DNA of 64,000 bases from Clarkia xantiana subsp. parviflora (GCA_036873135.1 JAPTYO010000059.1:5387066-5451065), one strand, 5' to 3'. Shown: positions 10,663 to 22,130, numbered from the stretch's first letter. Notes: generated by a model not told the origin, from the sequence alone. Numbers and translations: made by a program.

Positions 10663-10869
10663 TGCTTACATTTTTTAGTCCTTGTTATTTTTCTCCTTGG
10701 TTTCTTGTAACGAACCCCTTTGGCCTTCTGGCCCTTATATAAGTAGTTTTCTTTCCATCTGTTTTGGCATCGATATTCGTTTGCACTTTAACTAAAGCGG
10801 CTTTAAAGTCGTTACTCAGAACGTTCCGATGCGCCATTAAAATGACTTCATACGTCCCTCCGACGCTTT

Positions 10870-11370
10870 TCTCGAGATTTTACCACTCAAGGCTTCTCGT
10901 CCAAAAATCGGGACTTCGCCACTTAAGGCTTCTCGTCCAAAATCGGGACATCGCCACTTAAGGCTTCTCGTCCAAAATCGGGACTTCACCACTTAAGGTT
11001 TCTCGTCCCTGCCTTTCAAGGCTATTTTCATACCCCTTAGGGCTTTTACTGCGTCTCTACTGGACGGCTTAATCGTACCCTTTAGGGCTTTTTGGCCGCA
11101 TCATATAGACGACTTACGCAGACCTGTTAAGGCTTTTCCGTACCCGTTAAGGCTTTTGGCCGCATCATATAGACGACTTACGCGGACCCATCAGGGCCTT
11201 TTCGTATCTAGGCTTTTGGTTGCATCATATAGACGACTTACGTGTACCCCGTAGGGCTTTTGTCCGTACCTGTTAAGGCTTTTGGCCGCGTCATATAGAC
11301 GACTTACGCATCCCCTGCGGGGCTTTCATCGTACCTCGAAAGGCTTTTGTCGCGTCACTCAGGACGTCTT
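10870..11370. repeat. Two families of tandem repeats between the convergent pol and antisense genes
   Basis: At 10879-10995 about four 34-36-bp units share AAGGCTTCTCGTCCAAAATC. At about 11020-11335 at least four 60-66-bp units share CATCATATAGACGACTTACG (11098, 11161, 11221, 11288) with the linker GTTAAGGCTTTTGGCC. They lie in the shared 3' region of the two converging transcription units. Tat/Ogre-type elements are known to carry tandem repeats here, and these can seed satellite DNA. Confidence 0.8.
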
Positions 11371-11498
11371 ACTAACATTTAGAATAAATTTGAAAGCAAT
11401 TTGATCGGAAGGCAATTTCTTTATTCATAAATAACTCAAAATAGGCTTACATCGGATCTTATTGATAGACAATTTGCGCCCTTCACGGCGGCTTAATA

Positions 11499-14400
11499 TC
11501 AAACATGATACTTCTTCAAGTGTTCGCCACTGAAGGAATGCTTCAACGTCTTGCCTTCGAGATCCTCTAACTTGTATGCATTGGGCACTGGCATCCCTAC
11601 GATCTTGTAAGGTCCTTCCCATTTTGGTGACAGCTTGTTGATTCGATCTTGATGAGAAAACTCATTCCTCCGCCAGACAAGTTCTCCCACGAAGAATTGT
11701 CGGGACCTGACACGCCGATTATAATATCGGGCTGTTGCCAGACGCATTCGGGCCTGGACTTCATCAGCCTTCCATCTCTTCTCCTCGAGTAGGTCTAAGT
11801 CCAGACGTCTCATTTCCTCATTTGTCAGAGGCTCGTAATATTTCGCGCGGTGGGACGCCACCGCTATCTCCACGGGAGCGACTGCCTCCGTGCCATAAAC
11901 CAGGCCAAACGGAGTTTCTCCTGTTGATTTCTTGGGTGTCGTTCTCACAGCCCATAGCACATTCTCGAGCTCATCCAGCCAATGGCCCTGCAAGGCGTAG
12001 ACTCTCTTCTTCAAGCCATCCATCACGATCTTGTTGGCTGACTCTACCTGGCCATTGGTCTGAGCGTGGCGGACTGAAGCAGTCTGATGCTCAATGTTTA
12101 ATTCTTCCAGGTACTCCTTCAACTGAGCCCCATTGAATGGAGGGCCGTTGTCGCTGATCAACACTCGCGGGACCCCGTACCGGGATATGATCTGAGTCTG
12201 AAGGAACTTGAGGACCTGCTGCCCCGTCGTTCTAGCCAATGCTTTAGCCTCTATCCACTTTGAGATGTAGTCGATAGCCACGAGTAAGTACTTGCACTGA
12301 CCTCTCGCTTGGGGAAGTGGTCCCACCAAGTCAATTCCCCATTGCGCGAAGGGCCATGCACTCCTGATGGGCATTAGGTCCGCGGCGGGAGCCACGATAT
12401 TTGGGGCGTACCTCTGGCATGCGTCACAGGATCGGACCATCGCGGTCGCTTCTTTGTTCATCGAGGGCCAATAGTAGCCTAGGTTCAATGCCTTTCTTAC
12501 CAGAGACCGGGCTCCTTCATGGCAGGCCGCGACTCCTTCATGTAACTCCCTCAGGATCCGATTTGTGTCAGGCTCTGCTACGCATTTTAGAAAAGGCTTT
12601 ACGTACCATTTTTTGTACAACTGGTTGTCCACCATTGCATAGTTGTCCGCAATTCGCCGTAACCTGACAGCTGCCACTTTGTCATCGGGGAGTAACCCCG
12701 TAGTTAGGTACGTAACCATCGGGGTCATCCAAGTGGACTTCTCTTCTTCCTCCGATCCTGTCTCAATAGCACAGATCTCCGCCGGATCAATGTTTGAGAT
12801 AATCACCTTCTCTAGGAAGTGCACCTTCCGATTCTCCTCGGGGGCCACTCCCAGGGCAAACTTGCTCAAGGCATCTGCTTCCGCGTTCTCTTCCCTCGGG
12901 ATCGCCTCGATATCAAAGCTTTTGAAGCTTCCCTTCAAAGTCTGCACCTCGTGCAAATATTTCTTCATTGTCGGGTTCTTAGCTTCGTAGTTCCCCTGGA
13001 CTTGATTACAACCAAGCTAGCGTCGCATTTCACCTTTAAATGGTCAACCCCCGTACCCTTGGCAATCTTAAGGCCTGTGATGAGAGCCTCATACTCCGCT
13101 TCGTTGTTGGTGGCTTTGAATGTCAACGCCAAGGCATATCGCAGGGGCTCGCCTCCACCGGGCGGTATCAATACGAATCCTGCCCCCGAGCCTTCTACAC
13201 TCGATGAACCATCAGTGTACATATCCCAAGTATTCTCCTCATTTGGCTGTTCTGGCTGCTGTTCTGTTGTCGGGACTTCCTCCATGGTTGCCCCCTCTGC
13301 GGGACCCGCTACTTCCAGATCGGGTGCCGTAGACTCAGCTATAAAATCTGCCAATGCCTGGCCCTTAATAGCGGTTCTCGGAGCAAAATGAATGCGGAAT
13401 TCCGTCAGCTCGATGGCCCATTTTACCAATCTCCCCGACGCCTCCGGTCGGTTCAAAAAGTGTTTCAAAGGCTGATTAGTCAGTACCGTGACTTCATGGG
13501 CATGGAAGTAAGGTCGCAGTTTTCGAGCGGCAATAATCAACGCGAAGAGATACTTCTCAATAGCGGGATAGTTATTTCAGACTTGGCAAACGCCTTGCTT
13601 ACATAATAGATAGGCACTTGGTTGCCCTTGACAATTTTAATCAAAACAGAACTAACAGCCACATCAGAAACAGCCAAGTAGAGATAAAGCGGCTCGCCTG
13701 GAACTGGTTTCGCCAACGGCGGAAGGGTACGGAGGTGTTGCTTGAGTGCCTGGAACGCCTCCTCGCACTTGTCGGTCCATTCGAACTTCTTGTTGGCCCT
13801 CAGCACCTCAAAAAATGGCATAGCTCGATCACTCGCCTTGGATAGAAAGCGATTCATCGCGGCCAACCGGCCATTCAGCACCTGGACCTCCCGATGAGTC
13901 CTCGGGGACTGCATCTCTTCGATTGCTCGCAGCTTCTCAGGGTTCACCTCGATTCCTCTCTGGCTCACCATGAACCCTAGGAACTTCCCTGAGTTTACCC
14001 CGAAAGCACATTTGTCGGGGTTCAGCCGAACCTGATGGAACTTCATCCTCTCAAATGCCGCCGCCAAATTCTGGACATGGTCTCCTGCCTGTCGGGACTT
14101 CACCAGCATGTCGTCCACATATGCCTCCATGGTTTTCCCCAGCATGTCTCCGAACAACTTGTTCACCATCCGCTGGTAAGTCGCTCCGGCATTGATCAAT
14201 CCGAAGGGCATCACGTCGTAATGGTAGACGTCACTGTCGGCATAGAAGGCCGTATGGGGGGCATCCTCCTTCGCCATCTTGATCTGGTTATACCCGGAAT
14301 AGGCATCCATGAAGCTCAGCAGCTCATGTCCCGATGTGGCATCCACCAGCTGGTCAATCCTCGGGAGCGGGTAGCAATCCTTCGGGCAAGCCTTGTTCAA

Positions 14401-16020
14401 GTCGCGGAAATCGACACACATCCGCCACTTCCCGTTACTCTTTCGCACCAGGACTGGGTTAGCCACCCAAGTCTGGAATCGGAGCTCCTTGATGAATCCA
14501 GCGTCGAGCAGTCTGCCCACCTCTTGCTGGATCGCGATCCTCTTGTCCGCGCCCATCGGACGCCTTCTCTGCGCGATAGGCTTGATTGCGGGGTCTATCT
14601 TCAGCTCGTGCACTATCACGTCGGGGCTTATTCCTGGCATATCACTCGGGGACCAGGCAAACAGCTCCTTAAACTCCTTCAAGAGCTCGATCAGCTCTCG
14701 GGCTCTTTCCTCCGACAAAGCAGAGCCGATCTTCACCTTCCTCTGAGGTCCATCGATCTCTACTTCCTTCAAATCCTCCATGGGGGCGGGACGCCCATAC
14801 TCCTCTCGAGGATCAGTATCAGTCTGAAGGACAGTCATGGTTTCCCTCCTTCTTCGTCGGGTGGCGTTAACGTAGCATTTCCGCGATGCCACCTGGTCAC
14901 CCTTAACTTCTCCGACCCCATTATCAGTCGGGAACTTCATCTTCTGGTGGACCGTCGAAGCGACTGCCATGAGAGGGTTGATGGTGGTCCTCCCGATGAT
15001 TGCGTTGTATGCCCCCGCGGACTCCACGACGACGAAATCCACGTTTCGCTTCTCCATTTTCCAGCCACTACCAAACTCTACTGGTAAGGTAATCATTCCC
15101 AACGGGTAGGAAGTGGAGCTAGAGAATCCCACCATCGGGAAGTCCACCTGCGTCAGGTCCTTCTTCGTCTTTCCCATGGCTTCCAGAGCGTCCATGAAAA
15201 GGATATCGGAGGAGCTCCCTCCGTCTATCAGGATCCGCTTCATCTCGAATCCGTCCACGTCCAGGGTCACGACCAGGGCGTCATCGTGAGGGCTCTCTAC
15301 GCCCACTAGATCCTCCTTCGAGAACGAAATTACCATTTCCTTCTTCAGGGTCCACGACTGGGACCGTTTGCCTAGCACCACCGCGGCAGATATGCGAGAA
15401 GCGTAGTTCTCCCGGGAAGCAGAGGTATCTCCTCCCGCCGCCATTCCTCCGTGGATGACGTTGATAGTTCCGCGCCTCTCCTTACGGGCACCTGAACCCG
15501 AGGCCTCATGTTCGACCTTCTTCTTCTTCGGAGATCGGTCGCGGGACTTGGAACGAGATCGTGACCGACTTCTGGAACGGGATCGGCACCGACCCTTCCC
15601 GACGAACTCTTTCAGCTTTCCCTTCTGGATCAGCTTTTCAATCTCCTTCTTCAGCTCCCGACAGTTCTCAGTGTCGTGACCATTGGCTCGATGGTAGCGA
15701 CAGTAACGGTCAGGACGGCCTCCTAGGAATTCGCCTTCTTTTCTCGGGGGGTATCGAGCGAGACCCTGTCTGTCCATCACAGCTAACACAGAGGTCATCG
15801 AGCTATTGATGGGAACAGCCCGACCCTCTCGGTTGTCCTTCCTCGGAGGACGCTTGTCTTCTCTTTTATCGGGACGACAACGGTTCCTACTTCCCTCCGA
15901 CTTGTCGCTCCCTTTGCGATCGTCCGACAGCCTGGACGATGGCTTTCCTCTTCCCGACTTCGGGGGATCGAGTTCTCCAGCAGCAATCTTCGACTCCTGG
16001 ACGTCGATTTGCTGTTTCAC
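11499..16020 (-). pseudogene. pol: Tat-element pol: protease, reverse transcriptase, RNase H, integrase
   Basis: The minus-strand reading is nearly continuous. 13537-16020 begins with a basic, Ser/Arg-rich linker carrying C..H-type residues (YCRYHRANGHDTENC), then the aspartic protease motif LIDGGSSSDILF, then RT with AFYADSDVYHYDVMPFGL and the YVDDMLVKS catalytic box. RNase H follows in 12965-13540 with DMYTDGSSS and NNEAEYEAL. The integrase frame (11499-12968) has the H-H-C-C zinc finger (HEGVAACHEG ... CDACQRY), core D (GIDLVGPLP), ISDNGPPF and ESANK, and ends WEGPYKI ... EHLKKYHV. No chromodomain is present, as expected for Tat. Single-base frame breaks occur near 13565 and near 13003, both within short homopolymers. 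All catalytic motifs survive. Confidence 0.92.
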
Positions 16021-17145
16021 CCTCGCGCAGGGCCTCCATACTCCACACGGCTTTCGCGGCTACGCTGTGCATCAGATCGGAGCCGTATGGAGCGCTCAAG
16101 TTCCGCAGGAAAGTGCGGATGGTCTCACCCTCCGAAATTTCTTCATCAATCTCCGCGGCACTAGCAGTGAATCGCTGGTAGTAGTATGCCAACGATTCGT
16201 CGGGCCTCTGCACCACCTGAGTCAGGGATCTCACGCTCTTCAGAAGACGCCTTCGACCTTGATACTGCTTGATGAAGCGGTCGTGCATATCGGCCCAGCA
16301 GGTGATGCTTCCTGGAGGGAGGCTGAAGAACCAAGTCATGGCCCTTTCTCCCAGGGTTATCGGGAACAATGAGATCATCGTTCGATGTTCGTCCCATACA
16401 GGCCTGGACATGCCTCTGCACATGGCGAACTGGGTCCCCCCTCACCATCGTACTCCTTGATGGTCGGAATACCTAGCCCAGGCGGGGCTACGGTATCGAT
16501 CAGCCGCGGCACGAAAGGATGGCTGGACCGATCCCTCAGCTCCGATGTCATCTGATTCTGATCACCCATGCAGATGCTCACGATCTTCACCACCTGATCG
16601 GGGGTGATGGGGTCATTCAAGGGAATGGTTCTATTTTGCACCGGTCCCGGGCCGTCAACCACGAACTTCTCCGGATGTGCTGGTTCCTTACCCTTGCTCC
16701 TGGGCGGAACTTCCTGTTCCTCGGGGTCCACCCTCGGCGGAGGTGGTGGTAGTTCTTCTTGCGGAGGCCACTCCTCCGCTCTCCTGGTGGCCTCTCTCTT
16801 ATCCAGCAAGGCCTCCATGGCGGCCAAGAACATGGGCATAGCCTCCGCTACTGCCTTGGCCAACTCCGAGTTCGAAGACGACCCTTCTTCCCTTCGCGGG
16901 ACTCCTTCTCTTCCGTGGCCCACCTGGTTTGGGGGAGCCTCATCTTCCTCCCTACGCGGGACATCCTGCCTGTTCATCTCAGCGTCTCGGACTGAGACCT
17001 CATAGCCATCACCCTGCCCCCCTGTCTGGGAGAGAGCAGGGTTCTCACCTTGTTCAGCAACGCGTTCTGGCAACGGGGAGTTCACAGTTCCTGCGGGACG
17101 AGAACTGCCAGCCTGAACTTGCTTCTTCTTGCCACCACCGGCCAT
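15887..17145 (-). pseudogene. gag: Tat-element gag
   Basis: The likely start is the ATG at 17145 (MAGGGKKKQ), 38 bases into the internal region after the primer-binding site. The N-terminal third is Pro/Glu-rich and low complexity. The retrotransposon gag core follows, with GERAMTWFFSLPPGSI, RFIKQYQGRRR and QRPDESLAYYYQRF (about 16080-16340). The frame changes at a run of six C at 16436-16441, again within the next 60 bases, and once more near 16020-16030 where gag passes into pol. These breaks leave this copy unable to make a full Gag as written. Whether they are real or base-calling errors is unclear, because the LTRs are nearly identical. Confidence 0.85.
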
Positions 17146-17182
17146 TGATCTGGTAGAAGCTATCTTGACTTTTCGTAAGCTT

Positions 17183-17199
17183 CCCACAGACGGCGCCAA
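17183..17199 (-). other. Primer-binding site of the Tat element
   Basis: Immediately inside the 5' LTR the minus strand reads TTGGCGCCGTCTGTGGG. The TGGCGCC start pairs with a tRNA 3' end of the form GGCGCCA, as used by many Tat and Athila elements. Confidence 0.75.
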
Positions 17200-17940
17200 T
17201 GTTGGATCACGGGCGAAGCTCCGTTACGTCCTTGACGGAAAGCTTCGGACTCCTGGGCTCCGCGTAATCCTGCAAAAGGGGATGACCTGGGTGGTGACCC
17301 AAAATCCCTCTCCGATGCTTAAATGAGTATGGTGATCAATGGGTGGTAAGCAAAGTCTAAGTTCGTATTAGAGAGTATGCGTTTTCTGGGGTAACTTCCT
17401 CCCTTATATAGGAGGAGGAGTTGCCCAGTTACCTGTGACCATGCTTGGCCGTTGTGCCCATGATTCCGTGTATCTCGCCACGATTCCGTATATCTCGCCC
17501 CACGCTCCGCGTATCTTACCCGTACTCCGCGTATCTCGGGCACGCCCTGCGTATCTCGGGGAATTTATCTCTATCTCTAACCGTCTCCCACTACTCTCAT
17601 CTAGTAGGCGGGTTTCTCGGTCTTATCCTCTGATCACAAGTCTCGACTCCTGTCGGGGACTCCAAAGTTGTCTCATTCTAGGTCACCACCCAGGACCTTC
17701 AGTCTCTACGGGACATGTCCAGCCTCTGCGGGGCTTTTATTATCGGGGCCTTTACTAAGGCATATCGGGGCCTACTCAGAGGCTTCTCATCGGGAGCATT
17801 CAGCTCATACATCGGGACCGCTAAAGTCGGAACCCTTCGTGCTGGGCCTCTGGGCCTTCCAGGCTTTTCACGAGGCCCACTGGACCTATTCGCCGTCCAT
17901 TGGCTGTTAACGGGGCTAACAATTACATCGGAACCCATCA
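17200..17940 (-). repeat. 5' LTR of the Tat element
   Basis: It is 741 bp, the same length as the 6468-7208 copy, with five substitutions and no indels between them by eye. The TATA box (minus strand TATATAAG) is at 17403-17410, so the transcript would start about 30 bases further down the minus strand, near 17375. Confidence 0.95.
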
Positions 17941-17945
17941 GTGAT

Positions 17946-18560
17946 AAATGGTTGGACGACTGGGTCTGATCGGAGATAGCGGGAGCGTGGTCGGGAGGCT
18001 CAGTCGCGACGGCACTTGCAGAGGGAGAGACGATGATGACTGGAACAGTTTAACGGAGCGGCTAGACGATATACCGACTACCGGAGGCAGCTTGGTCGAG
18101 GTGGTGGCCGGAGGTCTAAAATGCCGGTAGTGAGTGATGAGGTCAGAGGGAGGAAGTCCTGATCGGGAAACGATGAAGAAACCAAATACAAGTAAATAAT
18201 AATAGTTAATATAAATATAATCAAATAAAATTAGATAAGCCTAAACATAAGATTGGAACAAAGCTTCCTTGTGCTTAATCGTTGTCTTTTTCTATCTGGG
18301 TGATTTGCAGGTGATGAGCGGCGGCGTTGAGGCGGAGCAGGCTGGATCAAGCACAAACGGAGGCAGCTTGGAGCCTTGGATGAAAGTGGAGGACGTGGTC
18401 TTTAGCCCTTCCCGGGATAGATCATGGATGGAGGATGGCCGAGCGGAAGCATAGAAGAGATTGTTGGTTAAACAACCACGACGGAAGTGATGGCTGTAGA
18501 TGTGGAGAAGATGGATTACAATAATCTATTATATAATTGCCAAAGGCCATTTTGTAACCG
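17946..18560 (-). mobile_element. Continuation of the sequence interrupted by the Tat element
   Basis: GC-richer sequence resembling 5980-6467 in composition, with GGAGGCAGCTTGG occurring twice (about 18084 and 18361). It would join 6467 across the GTGAT target duplication. No protein is recognised. It is probably part of the same long Ogre-like LTR; this is inference from position and composition. Confidence 0.4.
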
Positions 18561-18719
18561 CCAAATTTCTATATGATTATCTATATTACTAATGCAGAAT
18601 TTGGTTTTACACAAATACCCATCTGAATATTAGCTGAATTAATTAATGTAATCACTTAACTTAGGGTTTTGTAGTAATTTATTATTTCTAAATATTTGAA
18701 GAAAAAACATTACAAATTG

Positions 18720-20190
18720 TCACTACAAAGAATCGAACCTATAATTTAATGCATAAAAGCCACACATCTTTACCATCTATGCTAATAAAGTATTTATTAC
18801 TCTTTTAATACTTAAATATATTAAACAGTTTGAATACTAAAATTAACTTAAATTGTGAAAAAAAAAATTATATCAAGTTTAAATATAATCTAAAAATTTA
18901 AAATAAATTCTAGATGGACCGAGAGAAAAAAAAAATCATCAGAATCGCATGATGATCATGTTTTGAAATTTAACTAACAATATTAATGTATTTCTAATGC
19001 ATATCGTTGTAAGTTCATGATGATACGTTAAGAACCAATATTATTAATACATTTTCACGAATAAATATTATGATACAAATCATGATTTATTGTTGAAAAG
19101 TGGTTCTTTCATTTTCCTTTTCCACTTTTAGCGTATTTTATTATTTCAAAAAAAATTAATTGATTTTGAATAGTGACATAAATATTAGCCCTACTATTAT
19201 GTGCATATACATCTACAATTGCAAAATATAATCAAATTAACTTTTTCTTAATTGGCTTAAGTGGTTTTTCTTAATGTGTATATTAAATATACTGGTATAT
19301 GCTAGAAGTGTGTGTATTGTCGTCTTGGGATATAATGAGTCTGACTTTAAGGAATTACAAATGCATCATTAGCTCTGATAATATAAGAATAGAACTTGAT
19401 TAAAAAAAATCACGCACCAAGGGATTCTTTGTTGTTCAACGAAAAATGAGCAAAAACATATACCCACCTACGATTTAATGCATAAAAGCCATACGTCTTT
19501 ACCATATATATATGCTAATAAACTTTGTTACTATCTTAATACTTAATTGTATTAACTGGTTCCGAATACTGAAATTAACTTAAATTGCGAAAAAAATACT
19601 ATATCAAGTTTAAAAATAATCTAAAAATTTAAAATAAATTCTAGATGAACCGAGAAAAAAATTATCGGAATCGCATGATCATGTTTGGAAATTTAACTAA
19701 TAATATTAATGTATTTCTAATGCATATCGTTGTAAGCTCATGATGATACGTTAATAGCCAATAATATTAATATATTTTCACGAATAAATGTTATGATACA
19801 AAGTATGATTTATTGTTGATAATTGGTTCTTTCATTTGTTTTTCCACTTTTAGCGTATTTTTATTATTTCAAAAAAACTTAGTTAATTTTGAATAGTGTA
19901 ATAACCAAATTAGCCCTACTATTATGTGCATATAAATCTACAATTGCAAAATATAATCAAATTAACTTTTTCTTAATTGGCTTAAGTGGTTTTTCCTAAT
20001 ATGTGTATTAAATATACTGGTATATGCTAGAAGTGTGCGCATTGTCGTCTTGAGACATAATGAGTCCGGCTTTAAAGAACTACAAATTGCATTATTAGCT
20101 CTGATAATATAAGACCAAAACCTTATTAAAAAAAATCACCCACCAAAGGGCTCTCAGTTGTTCAACGAAAAAGAAGCAAAAACACATTAA
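18720..20190. repeat. Tandem duplication of a 726-729-bp AT-rich unit
   Basis: Unit 1 (about 18720-19450) and unit 2 (about 19451-20175) share long collinear stretches, for example TTTAATGCATAAAAGCC (18746 and 19475), AATGCATATCGTTGTAAG and GTTGTTCAAC (19431 and 20157). The offset is 726-729 bases throughout. Small indels and substitutions separate them. No coding frame spans either unit. Confidence 0.85.
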
Positions 20191-20373
20191 ATGATTCTTA
20201 GTCTCTCGAGCATTATTATAATTTTTTAATAGTTTGTTCAAAACTTTATATAATATGTTATATTTTACATAAATTAAGTCAATTTTTTTTGCAATGCTCA
20301 CGTATGTCTATAATCGTAAACAAAAGTAAATTGATATTTTAATCCACTTAAGTGGATTTCCCTAATGCTTATA

Positions 20374-20852
20374 CTAGATACCTGCGCGCGCTACGCACGT
20401 GCGCGTTGTCTTCCTGAGAATGTTGTATTGACACCATTAGAATGACTACGAGAATGATACAAGATCAGCTCGATTCCTAGGATGATACAAGAACATAACC
20501 GTATTTTCTTAAAAAATTCAATTAAACTATGTAACATACTGTTATAATGAAAATAAAAAAAATTCTAAAAAATTTAAAGTAAAATGCTCGAGGGACCGGG
20601 AGCTCTATAGTGAATGTTCTTGCTCTCGGTCCCTCGAGCATTTTACTTTAAATTTTTTAGATTTTTTATTTTATTTTCATTATAACAGTATGTTACATAG
20701 TTTAATTGATTTTTTTAAGAAAATACGGTTATGTTCTTGTATCATCCTAGGAATCGAGCTGATCTTGTATCATTCTCGGAGTCATTCTAATGGTGTCAAT
20801 ACAACATTCTCAGGAAGACAACGCGCACGCGCGTAGCGCGCGCAGGTATCTA

Positions 20853-20853
<1 letters not shown>
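20374..20853. mobile_element. 480-bp palindrome with a Helitron-type 3' end at both sides
   Basis: The arms (20374-about 20608 and about 20619-20853) are inverted copies, about 97 percent identical by eye, around a loop of roughly 10-20 bases. Read outward, each arm ends in a GC-rich hairpin (GCGCGTAGCGCGCGC type), then AGGTAT and CTAG, followed by T in the flank (A at 20373 on the other strand). A hairpin about 10 bases before CTRR, inserted next to T, is the canonical Helitron 3' terminus. No Helitron 5' TC end is needed by this structure. It resembles two Helitron tails fused head to head. Confidence 0.75.

Positions 20854-20891
<38 letters not shown>
20854..20891. repeat. (TAA)n microsatellite
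   Basis: About a dozen TAA units directly follow the right Helitron-type terminus. Confidence 0.9.
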
Positions 20892-20919
20892 GTTAATTAA
20901 ATAAATAACAAGTATGAAA

Positions 20920-21417
20920 GTTAGTAATCCATATGAACAATCCACAAAATCACGACGATGTTCGAGAAATGTCGAACAATTTATTTCCTCTCTTTTGTAT
21001 TTTCTCTGAATTTTCTGTCTCCCCTTTTATGATGTAACCTAGACTCCTATTTATACTAAACACCTAGATTAGTTATAGATAAAATTTAAATAAAAAATTG
21101 CTAACAGATAATTATTCTAGAGAATATTACTAAGGATATTATCTTTACAGATAATAATTTTTTTAAAAAAAAAATAATATCCGAAGATAAATGTCTTACA
21201 GATAATTTTCTAAAAATAAAAAAAACTAATTATTATATATATATTTTTAAATATTCCGAAAATATTAAATATATTCGAAATAATTTAAAATATATTTTAT
21301 AATAATTTCCCTAATGTGCCCTTGAGCATTTTTGGAGACTTTGTGGCTTGACGCGTCCGGAATTTGACGTATCATGTGTAACGTCGTTACGTCTGGGTCA
21401 AAATCGAGTGTTTACAG
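20920..21417 (-). mobile_element. LTR fragment, minus orientation
   Basis: On the minus strand a polypurine tract AAAGAGGGGCAAAC is followed directly by TGTAAACACTCG (from 21417), the expected start of a 3' LTR. A TATAAATAGGAG box lies at about 21046-21057. The far end of the LTR is not clear; the left limit given is a guess. The adjoining tandem repeats at 21560-22130 fit the 3' untranslated region of the same element. Confidence 0.6.
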
Positions 21418-21559
21418 TTTGCCCCTCTTTGGACGGACTCCCGTAGAACGTGTTCGAAGGGGTTTGTCCAAAGACGAAGAAACACTGATTTTGACCAGAA
21501 AGTATATTCTCTTCCAATTCTTCAAAGTCTTCAAGGTGGCTCATACGCTTATTCTGGTG

Positions 21560-22130
21560 CGGAAACGATAAAACCTCTGTCGGCGGGACGCCTGTTGGCG
21601 ATGCCTCCATTAGCGATGCAGAAAGTAAAGCCTCCAGTGGAGGTGCGGTAAAGAAGAGCCTACAGTGGCGGTGCGGAAAAGTAAAGCCTCGGTCGGCGGT
21701 GCCCCTGTTGGCGGTGCCTCCGTTGGCGGTGCAGAAAAGTAAAAACCTCGATCGACGATGCCTCCAGTGGCGTGCGACAAGGAAAAACCTCTAGTGGCGG
21801 TGCGGAAAGTAAAGCCTCCAGTGGCGTGCAGAAAAGTAAGCCTTCAGTGGTGTGCGGGAAAGTAAAGCCTCCAGTGGCGTGCCGAAAAGTAAAGCCTCCA
21901 GTGGCGTGCGGGAAAGTAAAGCCTCCAGTGGCGTGCGGGAAAGTAAAGCCTCCAGTGGCGTGTGGGAAAGTAAAGCCTCCAGTGGCGTGCCGAAAAGTAA
22001 AGCCTCCAGTGGCGTGTAGAAAAGTAAAGCCTCCAGTGGTGTGCGGGAAAGTAAAGCCTCCAGTGGCGTTCAGAAAAGTAAAGTCTCCAGTGGCGTGCAG
22101 AAAAGTAAAGCCTTAAGTGGCGTGCAGAAT
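21560..22130. repeat. 27-bp minisatellite
   Basis: Units of 27 bases built on GCCTCCAGTGGCGTGCGG followed by GAAAGTAAA are most regular at 21800-22116, with about a dozen clear copies. Longer and more diverged units with GTCGGCGG lie to the left. Because 27 is divisible by three, an open frame of 9-residue KPPVACGKV repeats runs through the array; it has no sign of being a gene. A long poly-A run follows at about 22168-22191. Confidence 0.9.

Larger units (their letters stand above)
6468..17940 (-). mobile_element. Complete Ty3/gypsy retrotransposon, Tat lineage, 11.47 kb
   Basis: Two 741-bp LTRs (6468-7208 and 17200-17940) begin TGTTGG and end ATCA on the plus strand, and are flanked by perfect 5-bp target duplications GTGAT (6463-6467 and 17941-17945). 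I count 5 differences between the LTRs, so insertion is recent. The element reads on the minus strand. A primer-binding site TTGGCGCCGTCTGTGGG lies beside the 5' LTR (17183-17199), then gag, then protease-RT-RNase H-integrase. A purine tract CTTGGGGGCAAA (complement of 7209-7220) precedes the 3' LTR. Between pol and the 3' LTR lie tandem repeats and a plus-strand gene, a layout known from Tat/Retand-type elements. Several single-base frame breaks make this copy non-autonomous as written. Confidence 0.95.

Noticed and set aside
14035..15087. 350-codon open frame on the plus strand
   Set aside because: It is the antisense shadow of the Tat reverse-transcriptase/protease region on the minus strand; its composition mirrors pol and it has no family match by eye.
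21772..22116. Open frame of 9-residue KPPVACGKV repeats
   Set aside because: It arises because the minisatellite unit is 27 bp. No promoter, domain or sequence outside the array supports a protein.
21800..22116. Regular short direct repeats that could suggest a CRISPR array
   Set aside because: Units are contiguous without unique spacers, and the genome is a plant's.
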